Assembly: GCA_947568835.1 (NCBI GenBank)
Contig: OX387606.1
Coordinates: forward strand, 1,240,001 to 1,304,000
DNA length: 64,000 bases
Reading direction: 5' to 3'
From: Protonemura montana
Taxonomy: Eukaryota; Arthropoda; Insecta; Plecoptera; Nemouridae
The position numbers and the translations under genes are program-made. Below the pieces are notes generated by a model. The model ran no database searches, was not told the DNA's origin, and worked only from the letters and a program-made list of their open reading frames with translations. Shown here piece after piece: positions 1 to 11,609 of this stretch (its first letter is position 1; each line of letters starts with the position of its first letter).

Positions 1-2
1 TG

Positions 3-119
3 AAAGTGCTCGAAGAAGCTGACCGCAGCGCGGGCGGGGGCGATCGAGCGATGGACGTTGATCGGATGTCCACGTCGTCCGAATTGTGCTTGGACGGCGT
101 GGGAACGAACAAAGACTAG
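3..119 (+). CDS. possible 3' end of a coding exon entering from the left edge
   Basis: Frame 3 is open from the first base of the window to a TAG at 117-119. It would encode 38 residues rich in Asp, Glu and Ser, ending SELCLDGVGTNKD. The composition looks like a hydrophilic protein tail rather than random translation. There is no acceptor or start in view, because the exon would begin left of the window. No family is recognised. An accidental short open frame in GC-rich DNA is a real alternative. Confidence 0.25.
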   Translation, partial: KVLEEADRSAGGGDRAMDVDRMSTSSELCLDGVGTNKD

Positions 120-3100
120 CGACCATTTTTTGACATTTTTGGAACTTTAGAGATCCGTGCAAGTACGTGTATGTCCTCTGCTTTGTGCAAAATGTTCCCC
201 GATTGAATATTTAGATCAGAGTACCAATCCCTATTAGTCGTCGGTGGGAGACCTCCAGCCAAGTGATGCTCATCGGAAGTGTTGGAAATGGACATTGGTT
301 CGATTCGACGATAACTTAGCAATTTTTCCATAGCAATTGTTGAAAAAAATTTGGTAGGTCATGTTGACACGAGGAAGCATCTTGGAATCACAGATCATTC
401 CTGTTTATCTCAACGTGGCGTAAGGAAGATGATATCGCGGTGATCTCGTAAAGACCCGCACCATACGCAACAACGACAACAGAGAGGGTGGAAGGGCGTC
501 GACTCGAGCCCACGGCGTCGTGGCACCGCTACCAGAAGCAGACACCCGTCCAGGACATGAACTCATGCGCCGACCCTCGAGGACTCCGGCCGCATGTCCC
601 AGTTTTCCCGGCGTGCCAGGCGCTGTCCTAGTCCACTTCCTCGCTGTTCTAACTGTGGTCAGCGAGACCCACAGTCGAGCGCCGTACGAACAAAGGGTCG
701 GCGCTGGTCGGACAACTTCCTGGGTGACCGCGATGGGCCGAATATAGCCCGGTCCACGGCGGCCGCTTTCCAATCGTCGCTCGCCGGCGCGGCGTTTTGC
801 CGGCTCTATGTGCGCCGAGGACGGAATTTACCGAAAGCCCGGCCAATGCAGGTCACCGGAGCAAACTCTCACTCTCAGCGCTGCACTCTCGCTTTCGCGC
901 GCGCCGGAGCGCGTCGGTGCGGAAGCGACGCCTGCGGCGGAGGCAGCGACGACGTCGTCGTGTCGGGCGAAGGGTAGCCGTCGACCGGGTGGCGACCGGA
1001 GGACGCCGTCTAAACTGGGGTGCAGGTGGTGGACGGCTACTGGGGTGGCTCAGAGGGAGCAGGAAGCGATTCGCCGGCAACTTCCTCGTCGCGGATCTAG
1101 GTCGCCGAGAAAGCGGTCGGACCGGAACACGCGGCTTTCTAGACGCGTGTGCACCCTTGTGGGCCGGGCCGGCTTGAGGCGGCGGTGGCCCACCAAAGTC
1201 TCCTGGAGAGCTCGGGGGGCTGACAGACCCTCGGAATGCACGAGACACACACTCTTCTGTGACAGCAATGCACCTCTGCCCATTGGCTATCTAAAGTAAG
1301 CAGGTCGTTGTGTCACTACAGTCCAGAGAAGAATCCTTACTCCAGAAATCTTGGCCTTTACTATCGCATTGTTTTGTTTCCGGGAAACCTTCAGTAACGC
1401 GTTGTGGAAGGCGACAGACACCATGGCAATAAGTGGAAGTGTCAGGCCAGGTCCGGCCAGTGCAGGGCAGGGCAATGTGTGGAAGGTGCAGCATCCTGGC
1501 AGGTCAGGTCAGGCCAGTGCAGGGCAGAGCAGTGTAGGGCAGGGCAGGGCAGGGCAGGGCAGGGCAGGGCAGGGCAGGGCAGGGCAATGTGTGGAAGGTG
1601 TAGCACCCTGGCAGGCCAGGTCAGGCCAGAGCAGGGCAGGGCAGGGCAATGTGTGGAATGTGGCAACAAGGCCTAATCAATTGTATCCTTTCTACGATCA
1701 CTCGCTGATATCCCAACAACGCGCTTCGCTCTTATCGCCTTCCCATCTTCGTCAAGTAGGTACATAATTAGTCTCGCTTCATATCTCTGTGTTTGCACCT
1801 CGTCGTGCACCTCTGCGGCTTAGCGGCGGCAAACATAGGTGCTTGACGACGGGCAAAGTGCAAGCGATAAGAGGGTACCGCGCGATGGGTTCGGGAGGCC
1901 GCCGACGCCGTCGTGTGCCACGCGACGGCGACATGGCGTGTCGTCGCGCGTGGAGGCGGTCCAAGGCCCTGGACAGATGACAGCCATCAGTGGCATCCGT
2001 CGGCAGGCGAGGACGCGACCTTCGAGTACCTCACGAGGACGGCGTTCAGCGAAGCGCGTCCGTAGAGTCGGTCGGGATGTCTTCACGCCACCCTCCTCGT
2101 CGTCGGCTACCCTCGGATTAGACGCTCGGCCGAGAGCAAAGTTCGACTCGTTCGTATGAGAATGGGATTACTAAATATGCAATTGATACCAAATGTGAAG
2201 TATAGCAAATAGAAACAGCTATAGAGATAACTAAACAACAAGCAAGCAATCAAAGTTCTGATTGCTAAACTTGGATTGAAATAAGACTTGGTTGAAAGAT
2301 GTCCGCGGTCGGGTTGGTTTCAGGCATGAATAAGATGCCCAGAGCTAAATGCTTGAGCCAGGAATAATTGATGTGAGCTCAATGTCAGATGCTAAGCATG
2401 TGCTTCCCTGTGTAACGCGAAGCGACGGAGTCAAACGTGCATCTTGGTCAGGTTTTATTGGCCTCAAGCACATCTACCGTCCGGGATAAATGCGGGATCA
2501 GTCCCGTTTTTGTCGACCCAATTGTCTGCAGTGAAATAACTCGCCTGGAGCGACTTAAGGGCGTCCCATGTGCCACGAGAGGAGTACAGCGACTTCATGG
2601 ACAATACGATGACGGGTAACATACACTTCGACCCACAGTACGAGCGCCCTCTGGTTGCAAGCTCGACCCAAGGAGCTTGGTCACAGTCGACTGAAGCTTT
2701 CCAATCCACTTCCCGGTTCCACGTGTTCTGTCCGACGACCGTCGTTTACGGGACGCCGCTTAGAGTCGACTTAGGGTCTTGGGGATTATCGGAAGCGAGG
2801 CTGACAATGAAAAGCAACGATAACGCCTTGGTGCCTATTATAATATATTGTAACTCTCTAAGCAAAATGTAGAGCAATTCTTATAAATTTTATCCCAAAA
2901 GAAGCAGACGCCCAGCACCTTGGAAACCCTTCCTCCCAAATCAACAATATTATAGTGTAATCACCTATTGTTGTTCTCTAAGTACTTCCTGGACACTGCT
3001 TGAAAAGGAAACAATGCAGAAAATTCCCCAAGCTATTTCAGTAAATATTAGTTTTGATGCAAGGATTCCAATATAAAGCAGTTTCCAATTCAACCTGCAA

Positions 3101-3209
3101 GCACTGACAACCCTCACCCTTGCCCGCTGTACTTCCTTCGGCGTCACTCAAGGTCCGAGGGCCGAGGGTAACTCAAGAAACATTTGAACAATTTCAGAGG
3201 TAAAATTAC
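120..3209. other. gene-poor stretch; GC-rich island at about 480-1250
   Basis: No coding exon can be supported here. The 480-1250 interval is GC- and CpG-rich, and several overlapping frames stay open on both strands. Their products are Arg-rich and low in sequence complexity, as expected from translating GC-rich DNA. It could be a CpG-rich promoter or untranslated region. 2160-3130 is AT-rich with no recognisable feature. Confidence 0.4.
1440..1660. repeat. GGCAG-type minisatellite
   Basis: A short GGCAG motif is tandemly repeated, perfectly around 1525-1590. It is embedded in a longer imperfect duplication in which GCAATGTGTGGAAGGTG recurs at about 1470, 1585 and 1648. Open frames across it are repeat artefacts. 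Confidence 0.85.
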
Positions 3210-3345
3210 CGACAGCCGTCGCATGGTGCTGCTTCCAAAGCTGCTGATACTGCGACCACCGCGAGCACGTGGACTCGTCACTGCTGCCGCCACCAACGAC
3301 GCCGACCCCCAGGGCGTGGCTCGCCGACGCCTCCAGGAACTCCAT
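3210..3345 (-). CDS. possible first coding exon, unknown protein
   Basis: On the minus strand an ATG at 3345-3343 opens 45 codons, followed by a donor G|GTAATT at 3210/3209. An in-frame TGA lies 24 nt upstream of the ATG. The encoded N-terminus starts MEFLEASASHALGVGVV and contains the aromatic segment CSRWSQYQQLWKQHH, which looks like real protein. No following exon could be identified to the left, and no family is recognised. Confidence rests on composition and the single donor. Confidence 0.3.
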
Positions 3346-3389
3346 GCTACAACGCCTACCCTCGGCTCATGTCCCACCGATCTGTTGGG

Positions 3390-5935
3390 CTAGGCTAGTC
3401 TGGACCACAACACACTCGATGTGGACCCCGACGACGCACCAATGAAGACACAACACACGGACACTCACTACTTAGACACCGTCCTGACAATTCACACCCG
3501 CGATAACTCAGAGGGACACACTCTACACGAGGCGAAGGCCCGGAGAGAAATGGCTGGAGCTCAGACAGCCTGCTTTTTGCAGACGACCACGACGACGAAG
3601 ACGACGACTACGAGTTCACTTTCTATTTCGCAGTACGCGGAAGTGTGCGGCGGGTGCTTGCGAAACACTGCCTGCTGGATGAACGCCGTCGAGCAGGCTG
3701 TGATCAGAGCGGCCGAGCGGGAGAGAGTTTGCCGCGAGCCGCACTGAGGAGGGGTGGGGGTGGGGGGGGGGGGGGGGGGGGGGGGGATCTGCAAGCCTCG
3801 CCGTCGATGCATCCACCGGGACGCTGGCTGGCACGAGACGGAGGGCGCCGTGGTCGGGAACAGACTGGCTGAGGACACGCACGACGGTCGAGACGCTGTC
3901 CCCGAGCAATCGGAGGAGATGTACTCGGCCGCATCGAGATTAGATGGAGGAGGCTCGCGTGCCGAGATTTCTAGCTTGCCGTGACGTATGCGGTCCCCTG
4001 GGTGCCCACCCGGGCCCCTTGCCGTTGTGCGGCGAACGTACAGACATGGGGGGGGGGGGGGGGGTTACGTTCTTTGAAGGGACCCTGTTGCAGCGTGCAG
4101 AATGTTAAGGCGTAATACTCTGGAGGAGGGAGATCATTGGCAAACCATTACTCATCATGGAACTCCCCGACCTTGGCTATCAATACTCCCTTTTCTTCAG
4201 TAGACAGATTCTGTGTTTCACTCAAGCCCTATTCACCTCGCCACCCTCGAGTTTTACCAGCGCTGAGCAATGTCCCGACATTGGGATCGACTCGCCCGCC
4301 ATTACGGGGCTCAAAGAGACGGAACCACACAGAAAATAATTGTCAGCGCCTCCAGCAAGTTTTATTAACAGAAACGGCCGCGAGTGCTAGCAACAAGTAT
4401 ACACCTAGCGCTACCTGTTGGCGACGGAAACGATGAAGTCGACGACGACGACGACGAGCCGTACGGCGGGTAGCTCCAAGCGCGGTGTTGCCGCCAATCG
4501 CCGCCAGGGGGCAGCAGTTGTAACGACCGCTGCTGCGCGTTACAGCCGTACGGGGATGAAGGGGGGCAGCCACCGGACAGCTGCCAGCGCAGGCCGTACT
4601 GCGCAATGTCTACTCTGCACACGCGCGTTCGCCTCAGTTCGCGAAAGGTCCAGGGACTGAAGGCTCCGGTCGCAGCTGGGAACTCCCTATATTGAAGATG
4701 CACTTTGCGGAGAGTTCTATGCGTGGATGAGGTTCAATGGGAGATGTTTCTGCGACAACGTCGATGGCTTTGCTTGAATGTGGAGGTGATGGTGAGAGTC
4801 TGGGATTGGAAGCTTCACTAATCGGTCGCCATGGCGTGAGCTAGGTTTAGGGTAGACGTTCACTACTAGTAGAGTGCGAGTAGAGTGCTATCGTACACGG
4901 TGGACTGGACGCGAACGCGGTGTACATTGCTCGGGCCTCGAACCTGTGAGCGGGTGAGGGAATACGTCCGAATGGATGCAGGGACCGCGAGAGACTGACG
5001 CCGTCGATGGCATCGCGACGCCTGGTGCCGCGTGGCCGGCAACGTGACCGGCGTCTGGACGCACGTGGCCGGCGCCGATCGATCGTGTCATCCACGTGGC
5101 CGGGCGCGTGACCGGCCATAGCGACGTGCCATGGCAACGAGGGGCATCGTGTGCTCCCTGCTTTTCCCTATCCTCCTCTCCTTCTATCCATCAGGTTGGT
5201 ACCCGAGTGGGTTTATGTTAATAATGCGAGTCAGATTGAATATTTGTCCTGAGGTTGAGAGATACATTTCACGCTTTTCAAGCACACTTGCCGGGTGTAC
5301 TCATTATGTTCGTGTTATTCTCGACATTTACGGGTTTTCTGGACTTTCAGAGTCATGTCTTTATTTTCTTCGATGCGTATACTTATTCTAATTACCAGTG
5401 GCCAAAACAATTACCGACAAAATGTGCAATGATATGAATGAACATTGAAGAGTTGAGTTCGGCTTCAATTGTTCGGACTGACAGAAGCATTTGGACGCCA
5501 CTGAAACGTGATTATCAGTCTCCATGGCAATTATTTCAACCACCCCTTGAAATTCCTACTCAAAGAGGTCAATGGCTAAACCACGCTTCAGATTATGGTA
5601 GTGACAGGTAGTGACAGGTAGAGCTAGAAACAGCAGGTAGGTTGAAGTCCACCACGACGCACTGCCACTACGTGTTGTCTTTATGACAGCTGCTCGCGTC
5701 CTGTCTACCCAGACGCAAGGTTCGCCTCCGAGTCCGACTGCTCCTGAGGACGCTGCTCTGCAGTCAACGGGGCAATCCATCCTCAAGTAGCCCAATTTAC
5801 TGTAGAAGCTAGTCGGAGATTTCAAAGAAATTATCATAACTCACCCAATTGATCATAAGTAGGTACGTTTTAAGTAGGTACGTTTTAAGTAGGTACGGTT
5901 AGGTGATTTTTGTTTTGTGTTTAACTTAGCACTGT
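3390..5935. other. no supported gene
   Basis: The interval contains two poly-G runs, GC-rich patches near 3.6-4.0 and 4.4-4.7 kb, and a CpG-rich block at about 4.97-5.12 kb with CACGTGGCCGG recurring. A short direct repeat (AAGTAGGTACGTTTT, about 2.5 copies) lies at 5858-5900. No open frame has convincing protein composition with splice signals. Confidence 0.4.
3749..3786. repeat. poly-G tract
   Basis: A nearly uninterrupted run of G of about 36 bases, broken by two T residues near its start. Similar mononucleotide runs lie at 4048-4064 (G), 46137-46154 (C), 55789-55800 (C) and 58486-58517 (C). Confidence 0.9.
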
Positions 5936-5939
5936 TTTC

Positions 5940-6330
5940 ACAACGGGGCCTGTGGCGCTGGTCTAATGGCGTCGGTGAATTACTGGGTGACTATGAGAAT
6001 GATAATGAACATAGCCCAGTCTTGATAGAAGGGGAAACCTGACACGTAGTCTTCTCTTGTCCAGGACCAGAGGGACCACAGGCTCAAGGCCCTTCCTGAA
6101 GGACGGTATCTCGAACACAATCGATCCTCCACTAACCCACGTGCTGTCAAGACGCTGACAAGCAAGACTAGTGAGTTGAATTAGCGTCAATCCCTCCATC
6201 CTCTGTTCCGAACAGAACTGGTCATGTGTATGATGGTCACCCATTCAACGCCTGACCCAGCGCAATGTTGTTATATAAAAAAGGTTATCACTCAAGAACC
6301 GGTGTTTCCAACATGCCAAACCTTTCGGTA
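5940..6330 (-). mobile_element. 5S rRNA-derived SINE, diverged copy
   Basis: Read on the minus strand, the element starts with the 5S-like head (ACCGGTTCTTGAGTGATAACC, then TGGGTGACCATCATACACATG). It continues through the family body (CCTTCAGGAAGGGCCTTGAG) and ends near the conserved tail CACCGACGCCATTAGACCAG. It matches the younger copies at 21.6-23.0, 24.7-25.3 and 54.0-54.4 kb, but with many substitutions. Confidence 0.75.
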
Positions 6331-6795
6331 GATATCCACTTATAAAATTCTCAATATCTAAATAAAACCAGTTACCAATGCATCATCGTCCATGACGACT
6401 ATATCTGGTAAATCTACTAGAATCCACCCAAAAGATACGGCGCGTGGTGTTATATTAATAGATGTCGTCTCCGCGATAGCGATCGCCTGATTACAGGTCG
6501 AGAGAACGGCACGAGTCCAGGTTTCATGCTAGCAGCATTGGGACTACCTCCACACTTCCAGCCAACGAACCCACAACAACGTGCTCCGATGGGCCGCTCG
6601 ACGCTCATGCAAGTTGTTCATTTATGAATCGCCATCAGGCTGATCGATAATCGCGACACGCTAGACACGCCGGTACCACCGGACACATGCTTCTCAGCTG
6701 GGAGAAAACAACCCCGCGGCGCTAGCAAGCCGTGCATCTTAAGACACGAGTTAGGCAACCCGGACCGCACGGTCGCCCGCTCTGCATGGGGACTA

Positions 6796-7301
6796 GGGTT
6801 GCCATAATACAATTTTCGGAAGGCGGGGCAAATTTTAACAAACGAAAAGTAGTTAGGCCGGAGGATCGGGGGACAGACAGAGCCCCCCAAAAAATAAGGG
6901 TGTGGATGTGGGATCAGGATTTGAGGGCCATTTTCAGCAAATTTACGCGTTTTAGATATATTAAGTTTTTTCTTGGCACTTGAAATCCTGAGTCATATTT
7001 ATGCATCAAATTTCAATTTATCAGCAGGAAATTTAGGTATAATTCGTATAACAATAAAAAAAAAATTATCATAGATTTAAAAATCTTTTTACTGCTGACA
7101 GTTCACGTACAATCATAATGTCATTGGCGCAATAAGAGGAACAATTAGCTATTTATAAGGAACAATGCAAATGCGATGTTCGCTTTCGCGATTTTTTAAA
7201 AGAAAATTACGATCGAGCGGGACATTTGTTCCGCTCCGCGGGACGCGGGACTTTGAGTGAAAAGCGGGACTGTCCCGCCGTAACGGGACGTATGGCAACC
7301 C
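6796..7301. mobile_element. non-autonomous TIR element with TA target duplication (Tc1/mariner-like MITE)
   Basis: The left end GGGTTGCCATA at 6796 is the exact reverse complement of the right end TATGGCAACCC ending at 7301. Both are bordered by TA (6794-6795 and 7302-7303), the signature of Tc1/mariner-type insertion. The 506-bp AT-rich interior has no transposase frame, so it can move only in trans. GC-rich subterminal sequence (GCGGGACTGTCCCGCC) lies just inside the right end. Confidence 0.7.
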
Positions 7302-7309
7302 TAATGGGG

Positions 7310-8632
7310 ACCCAAGTGACCGATTGTCAAACCAAGCAAATAATTAAACATTATCCGCAGTACGCGCTTTAGTAAAGTGCTTGTCATCATGCCTAGGTAC
7401 ACAAGGTGCAGAGTGTGAATGCGATGGCGACCTTCAACGGAGATGTTATCCCAGCGGTTGCCAAGAATTCTCTCATAGAAACCAACGGAAACCACAACAA
7501 GGAGAGCCGGTCATCAGGATTACACCTTGGACTTGCGTAATAAGTGGTAAATTAGCCAGGAACAGGCTACCCTCGGCTACCTTCTAGAACCGGCCATTGC
7601 AACATTACTCTATCGATCACAGAATGCAATTAGTTGACCACAGGGTGTCAAATGAGCAAAAACATGCTCTGACTTGTATAGGAGCTTGATATCTGCAGGC
7701 ACCGGGTTTCTCTTCAACTACCTTCTAGGCAAGGCACTCGCGTTATGAAAACCAGAGTAACTAAGTGGGCGGCACCGTGGACGCATTGCGTCGTCAAACC
7801 CCGCTCAAAGGCCGGGCATACGTATCGCTGGCGGCGGCCCCTGCGAGGGCGGCTTAATGCCGCACAAGCGGAGAGATAAGATAAGCGTCGAAAAGCTGAA
7901 CAAAGTCTCAAGGCCGCCAGGCGTGAGCAGGTACTGCCCCTGCGATCCAGGGGCAGTACCTGAACGGTCCCACGACCACTTCTTCGTGTCAGTGGATCCC
8001 CATGTTCGGCGTCAACCCCTTGGCGGCGCCTTGAGGTCGCCGACAACGACATGCAATGTCAGTCAGTGTCAGGGATGAAGTTCATGTCAGTCTCGTGCGG
8101 ATACTTTGTGACATCGGCAAACAGAGGCCGAGAGATGACACGACGGGGACATGGGCGACGCCTGCTCCTGCGTGACAGATCGAGCGGCATGCGCTCTAAT
8201 CCGTCAACGAACCTTGACCTCCACCGTCCCCTTCGAACTGTGGAGCCCTTGGCCCATGAAATCGTCGCCCTTGAGCCAAGAAGGCAGAGACTTTCAGAAC
8301 CCATTGCCAGCTTGGGACTCAAACCCCGACCCCTAAACAACCGTGGCGAATGCTAGCAACAGGATACGTCGTGATCCGAGCTGCTGCCAGTCAACTGAAC
8401 GGAGGACAGAAAGTGTGATTGTGTCCCGTCTCCCAAGTTTGGCAGAGCAGATTCAAAACTCGGGAGTCACTATTGATAGACGGCATGTCAACGCACGCGA
8501 CATGCTCGCTGAGCTCGCGCGACCTTGAAGCGAGTGACGTACAGAGCGACGACGTAAGACCGAGGTGAAAACATCGGCGGGGTGCGCGCGACCTGCGTGG
8601 GGTGATTGCCGCGAGGGGGCAGCGTGACTCAC
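7310..8632. other. no supported gene
   Basis: Both strands were read. A small SINE-like scrap (CAGGCACCGGGTTTCTCTTC) sits near 7698-7735. GC-rich 7.75-8.35 kb has several mutually overlapping open frames with no credible splice-bounded exon. Confidence 0.35.
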
Positions 8633-8723
8633 CGGGCAGCGAGTCCAGCGGGAACAGCGCGGCTTCCTGGAGTAGAAGGCGTAGATCCGACTGCACTGGA
8701 GTCGGTGACGAGGACCCGCTCAT
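8633..8723 (-). CDS. possible first coding exon, unknown protein
   Basis: ATG at 8723-8721 opens 30 codons and ends at a consensus donor G|GTGAGT (8633/8632). The peptide begins MSGSSSPTPVQSDLRLLLQE and continues with AALFPLDSLP. This is a Ser/Thr/Pro-rich N-terminus followed by a likely amphipathic helix. No downstream exon was found to the left. No family is recognised. Confidence 0.3.
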
Positions 8724-8729
8724 GGCGAG

Positions 8730-9727
8730 GCTGGCGGCTAAACTACCGACTCGCCGTGACAAGGGGCGACTGCCGCGAACGGCCGTCGTACACAAGGCCG
8801 TGCATGTGCGACAGTGGCAGTGGTGCGATCTAGCGGCAGTAGTGAGAAGCTGTTGGTGAGTTTCGATCAGACAGCGCACCTAGCAGCGAAGCGTGGAAGC
8901 TAATGTCGATCGTTTCAATTATTTGAATTGCCGCGACATAGAAAGCACGTATCGCAAAAATGTTGATCCCGCACGTGATTCGATTAAGATTATGTGAACA
9001 ATCAGATGGAATTACATGCCACAGGTGGGTGTAATAGTCATCGACAGGGTGCGATGTGATAAGTGAGCTCGAGATTAGGCCAGATTGTGACGCAAACAAG
9101 TAAAGTCGGTGTGCAATCCTAGAGGCGTTGCGTCGCCCTGGGCTGGTCTACTTTTCCTCTCCGCACCGGCGCATCTCGGCGGTCGGAACAAAGCGCGATT
9201 CGTTGCGCAAACCTCTCGGCCCGGCGATACCATCTCTCGGGGTCGAGAGGCCGACCACCGAGACAGGGAGGGCGTTTAACTGGTTTCACATCGAGCGACG
9301 GGTGAAATCACGTTCGATGCACAACTGGTGATGCAATTCGGCTGCGAAAATCTCGGTGCTATGCAGTTTATTGGCATCGCGATCCCACTTTATACAATAG
9401 CTTCATGCATACCTTTTTTTTGTACATCTTTCGGGTATTTACACAGAAGCGGCAAGATTCAAGAGCGAGATAAGTAACCAACAATTACACAATTGCGACT
9501 AAAAACAAACATAGACTTCAACTATAAAAGCGTTGCACAAGGATGTGAAAGTGGAGACCCGTTGAATTATCTGGAATACGCATTATTATTACACCTTTGT
9601 GGCCATTCCTTGAGGTGACCCCACCCGAAGGTGCAACGGGGTTCTGTGTCGGTGCCTCGCCCTATCTAACTCCCACTCACCGAACATATTTCTAACTCGG
9701 ACCTCAAGGTCCACCGAGGAAGGTATA
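8730..9727. other. no supported gene
   Basis: Mixed-composition DNA with no splice-bounded exon, RNA gene or recognised element. Confidence 0.4.
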
Positions 9728-10063
9728 CCTTCATATTCATATTCATATTCATATTCTTTATTCCGTAACACTATACAATATAGTATGGAACATGTCAAAA
9801 AAAAGTATAAAATAGTAAGGTATAAAATATATGTAAATCAAATATAAATTATAAATTTAGAGCTCAAGAAATTCTCTAATGGTATAAAATGGGTGATTAA
9901 GTAAAAATGACTTAACAATACTTTTAAAGTTATTTGAAGTTGGCCCCCTTGGCGTACATTCAGATAGTTTATTAAAAATTAAAGAACACATGTATTTAGG
10001 GTTTTTTTCGGAAAAACTAAGGTTCGTACCTACCCTACCTCGTTCAACAATGTTCCAATGCAA
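9728..10063 (-). mobile_element. 3' end of a non-LTR retrotransposon (LINE)
   Basis: The minus-strand frame 10063-9857 encodes the kind of C-terminus seen downstream of reverse transcriptase in many LINEs. Here it is IFNKLSECTPRG, then FKSIVKSFLLNHPFYTIREF, then a stop. After a short AT-rich 3' UTR the element ends ACGGAATAAAG and a (TATGAA)n microsatellite at about 9728-9757. 3' ends with the same organisation occur at 47.0 and 56.8 kb. The copy is 5'-truncated, as is usual for LINEs. Confidence 0.65.
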
Positions 10064-10330
10064 CTTATCATGTTGAGTTCAAGCCTTCCGAGTCATGCAC
10101 GGACCAACATGAGCTAACATCAAGGATTTGCAAAGAAGATTCTTCCAGGTTAATAATATCACAAATAGCTCTCCGCTTGGCCGTCTTCATCCACGAGTAA
10201 TCTAACAGAATTATCTTAATTTCACTGGATATTATGGAAATAGCCATGGAAAATGAGCGGAGGAAAATGGGTAAAAGCTTGGGTATTGACTTAAAAAAAA
10301 ACAATAAGCGGTTGTTGTCACGTGCACCAT

Positions 10331-10336
10331 TTTATT
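10331..10336 (-). promoter_or_regulatory. polyadenylation signal AATAAA for the coiled-coil gene
   Basis: Plus-strand TTTATT, 83 nt beyond the TGA at 10421-10419 in the direction of transcription. It supports that exon being the terminal one. Confidence 0.5.
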
Positions 10337-10418
10337 AAAAAGTTTAAAAATAAGCATCGGTCAGCATCGTCACTAAAATCTAGTAGTATTTTGTAAGAAC
10401 GCATCTGCAGGCCTGGGT

Positions 10419-11602
10419 TCAGACCCAGAGCACGCGCAAACTGGCAAAGTCCTCGCTCTGTCGCAGCACCCCGCCACCAGATGGCCGTGGCAGCGAGAAC
10501 GACAGTGATCTCTGTGGACGGGCACGCGAAGGGAGCCCCGAACGGAACCGAGGAAGCCCGATTTCGTGGCCGAGCGCCGGTGACGAGGGGTCGCAGCCTT
10601 CCTCGGGGTGAACAGGGGAGAAGACGCCATCGCTCTGAGGGGAGGCGTTCACGGGGGAGTCGTCGACATAGGAGTCGTTGAGAGGAGAAGCGTTGAGGGG
10701 CGTCACATCCAGGAAGGAGCTCATCGACGAGAATCCGCTCTCGTCGTGGCCACCGGATGACGCCACTTCCTCGACGGGTGATAGCGTCTCACTGCGCGGC
10801 GCATGCGTGATGCCGAGCAGCGATTGGACGGTGCGCAGTAACCTGTGCGCATCAAACACGTGACGTCATCTAGCATGGCCGAGTTTGAAGCGAACTGCTG
10901 TTCGGTTGTCTTTACCACTGACCAGAATTACAGTTCAGCTTGAAGAGTGTGAACCCGATATGAATACCGCATCTCTTACCGTACCTCAGTCTTTATGTTG
11001 CAAGGATGGGGGTATAAACATGGCCGACCACAACCCACCTGAAAGCTTCTGCGGCGACCTGTTGGTCGTGACAGCACGGCTCGGCTCTCCGCACGCGTGG
11101 CCACGTCACCTGACTCGGCACGGCTCGGCTGATCGGTAATCTACAACACAAGAAACTATTTTGGCGACCTGACACCTGACCTGACACCTGACCTAACCTA
11201 ACCTGACACCTGACCTAACCTAACCTAACCTAACCTAACCTAACCTAACCTAACCTAACCTAACCTAACCTAACCTAACCTAACCTAACCTAACCTAACC
11301 TGACCTGACACCTGACCTAACCTAACCTGACCTGACACCTGACCTGACTCCTGACCTGACACCTGGATTGCACGGATTAATGGAGGAATCCTGAATAGCA
11401 TCCTGAACCCTCGGGTCGGTTACCTGTTACACTCTGGCTGCGCGGCACGGGTCAGAAAAGCAGCCACCTCGCGCAGCACTCGCCGCTGCATCTCGACGGC
11501 CTGCTCCGCTCCGCGCAGTCGCCAAGCCAAGCTCTGCGCGTCGGGCTCGTGCGCAGTTAGCTCGCGCAGCCAGATGTTTTCCCGCGACAGCCGTGCGCAA
11601 TC
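10419..11602 (-). CDS. last two exons of an unrecognised coiled-coil, Ser/Pro-rich protein
   Basis: Exon A (11602-11424) follows an acceptor TTGCAG|GAT and ends AACAG|GTAACC in phase 2. Exon B (10842-10419) starts after CGCACAG|G, which completes an AGG codon, and runs 140 codons to TGA. The phases match exactly. Exon A encodes a Leu/Glu/Arg-rich helix (RLSRENIWLREL, then EMQRRVLREVAAFL) predicted to form a coiled coil. Exon B is disordered and Ser/Pro/Asp-rich, with an ESGFSSMSSF motif and repeated PLNAS/PVNAS segments. The C-terminus FASLRVLWV has hydrophobic residues at the last and third-last positions, as in class II PDZ ligands (inference). A (CCTAA)n tract occupies the intron. The gene family was not recognised; upstream exons are probably those at 13.7 and 15.0 kb. 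Confidence 0.6.
11168..11367 (-). repeat. interstitial telomeric repeat (TTAGG)n
   Basis: About 17-18 uninterrupted CCTAA copies at 11214-11300 (TTAGG on the minus strand), flanked on both sides by degenerate CCTGACA variants. TTAGG is the ancestral arthropod telomere unit. Here it lies inside an intron of the minus-strand coiled-coil gene, with normal sequence on both sides, so it is interstitial rather than a chromosome end. Confidence 0.9.
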
Positions 11603-11609
11603 CTGCAAC

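Noticed and set aside
405-1299. Overlapping open frames of 120-160 codons on both strands
   Set aside because: All are Arg-rich and mutually exclusive, with no start or splice support. They are explained by high GC content.
9857-10304. Minus-strand frames as host genes
   Set aside because: The downstream frame is a LINE C-terminus followed by a LINE 3' end and microsatellite. The upstream one (10068-10304) has no splice signals.
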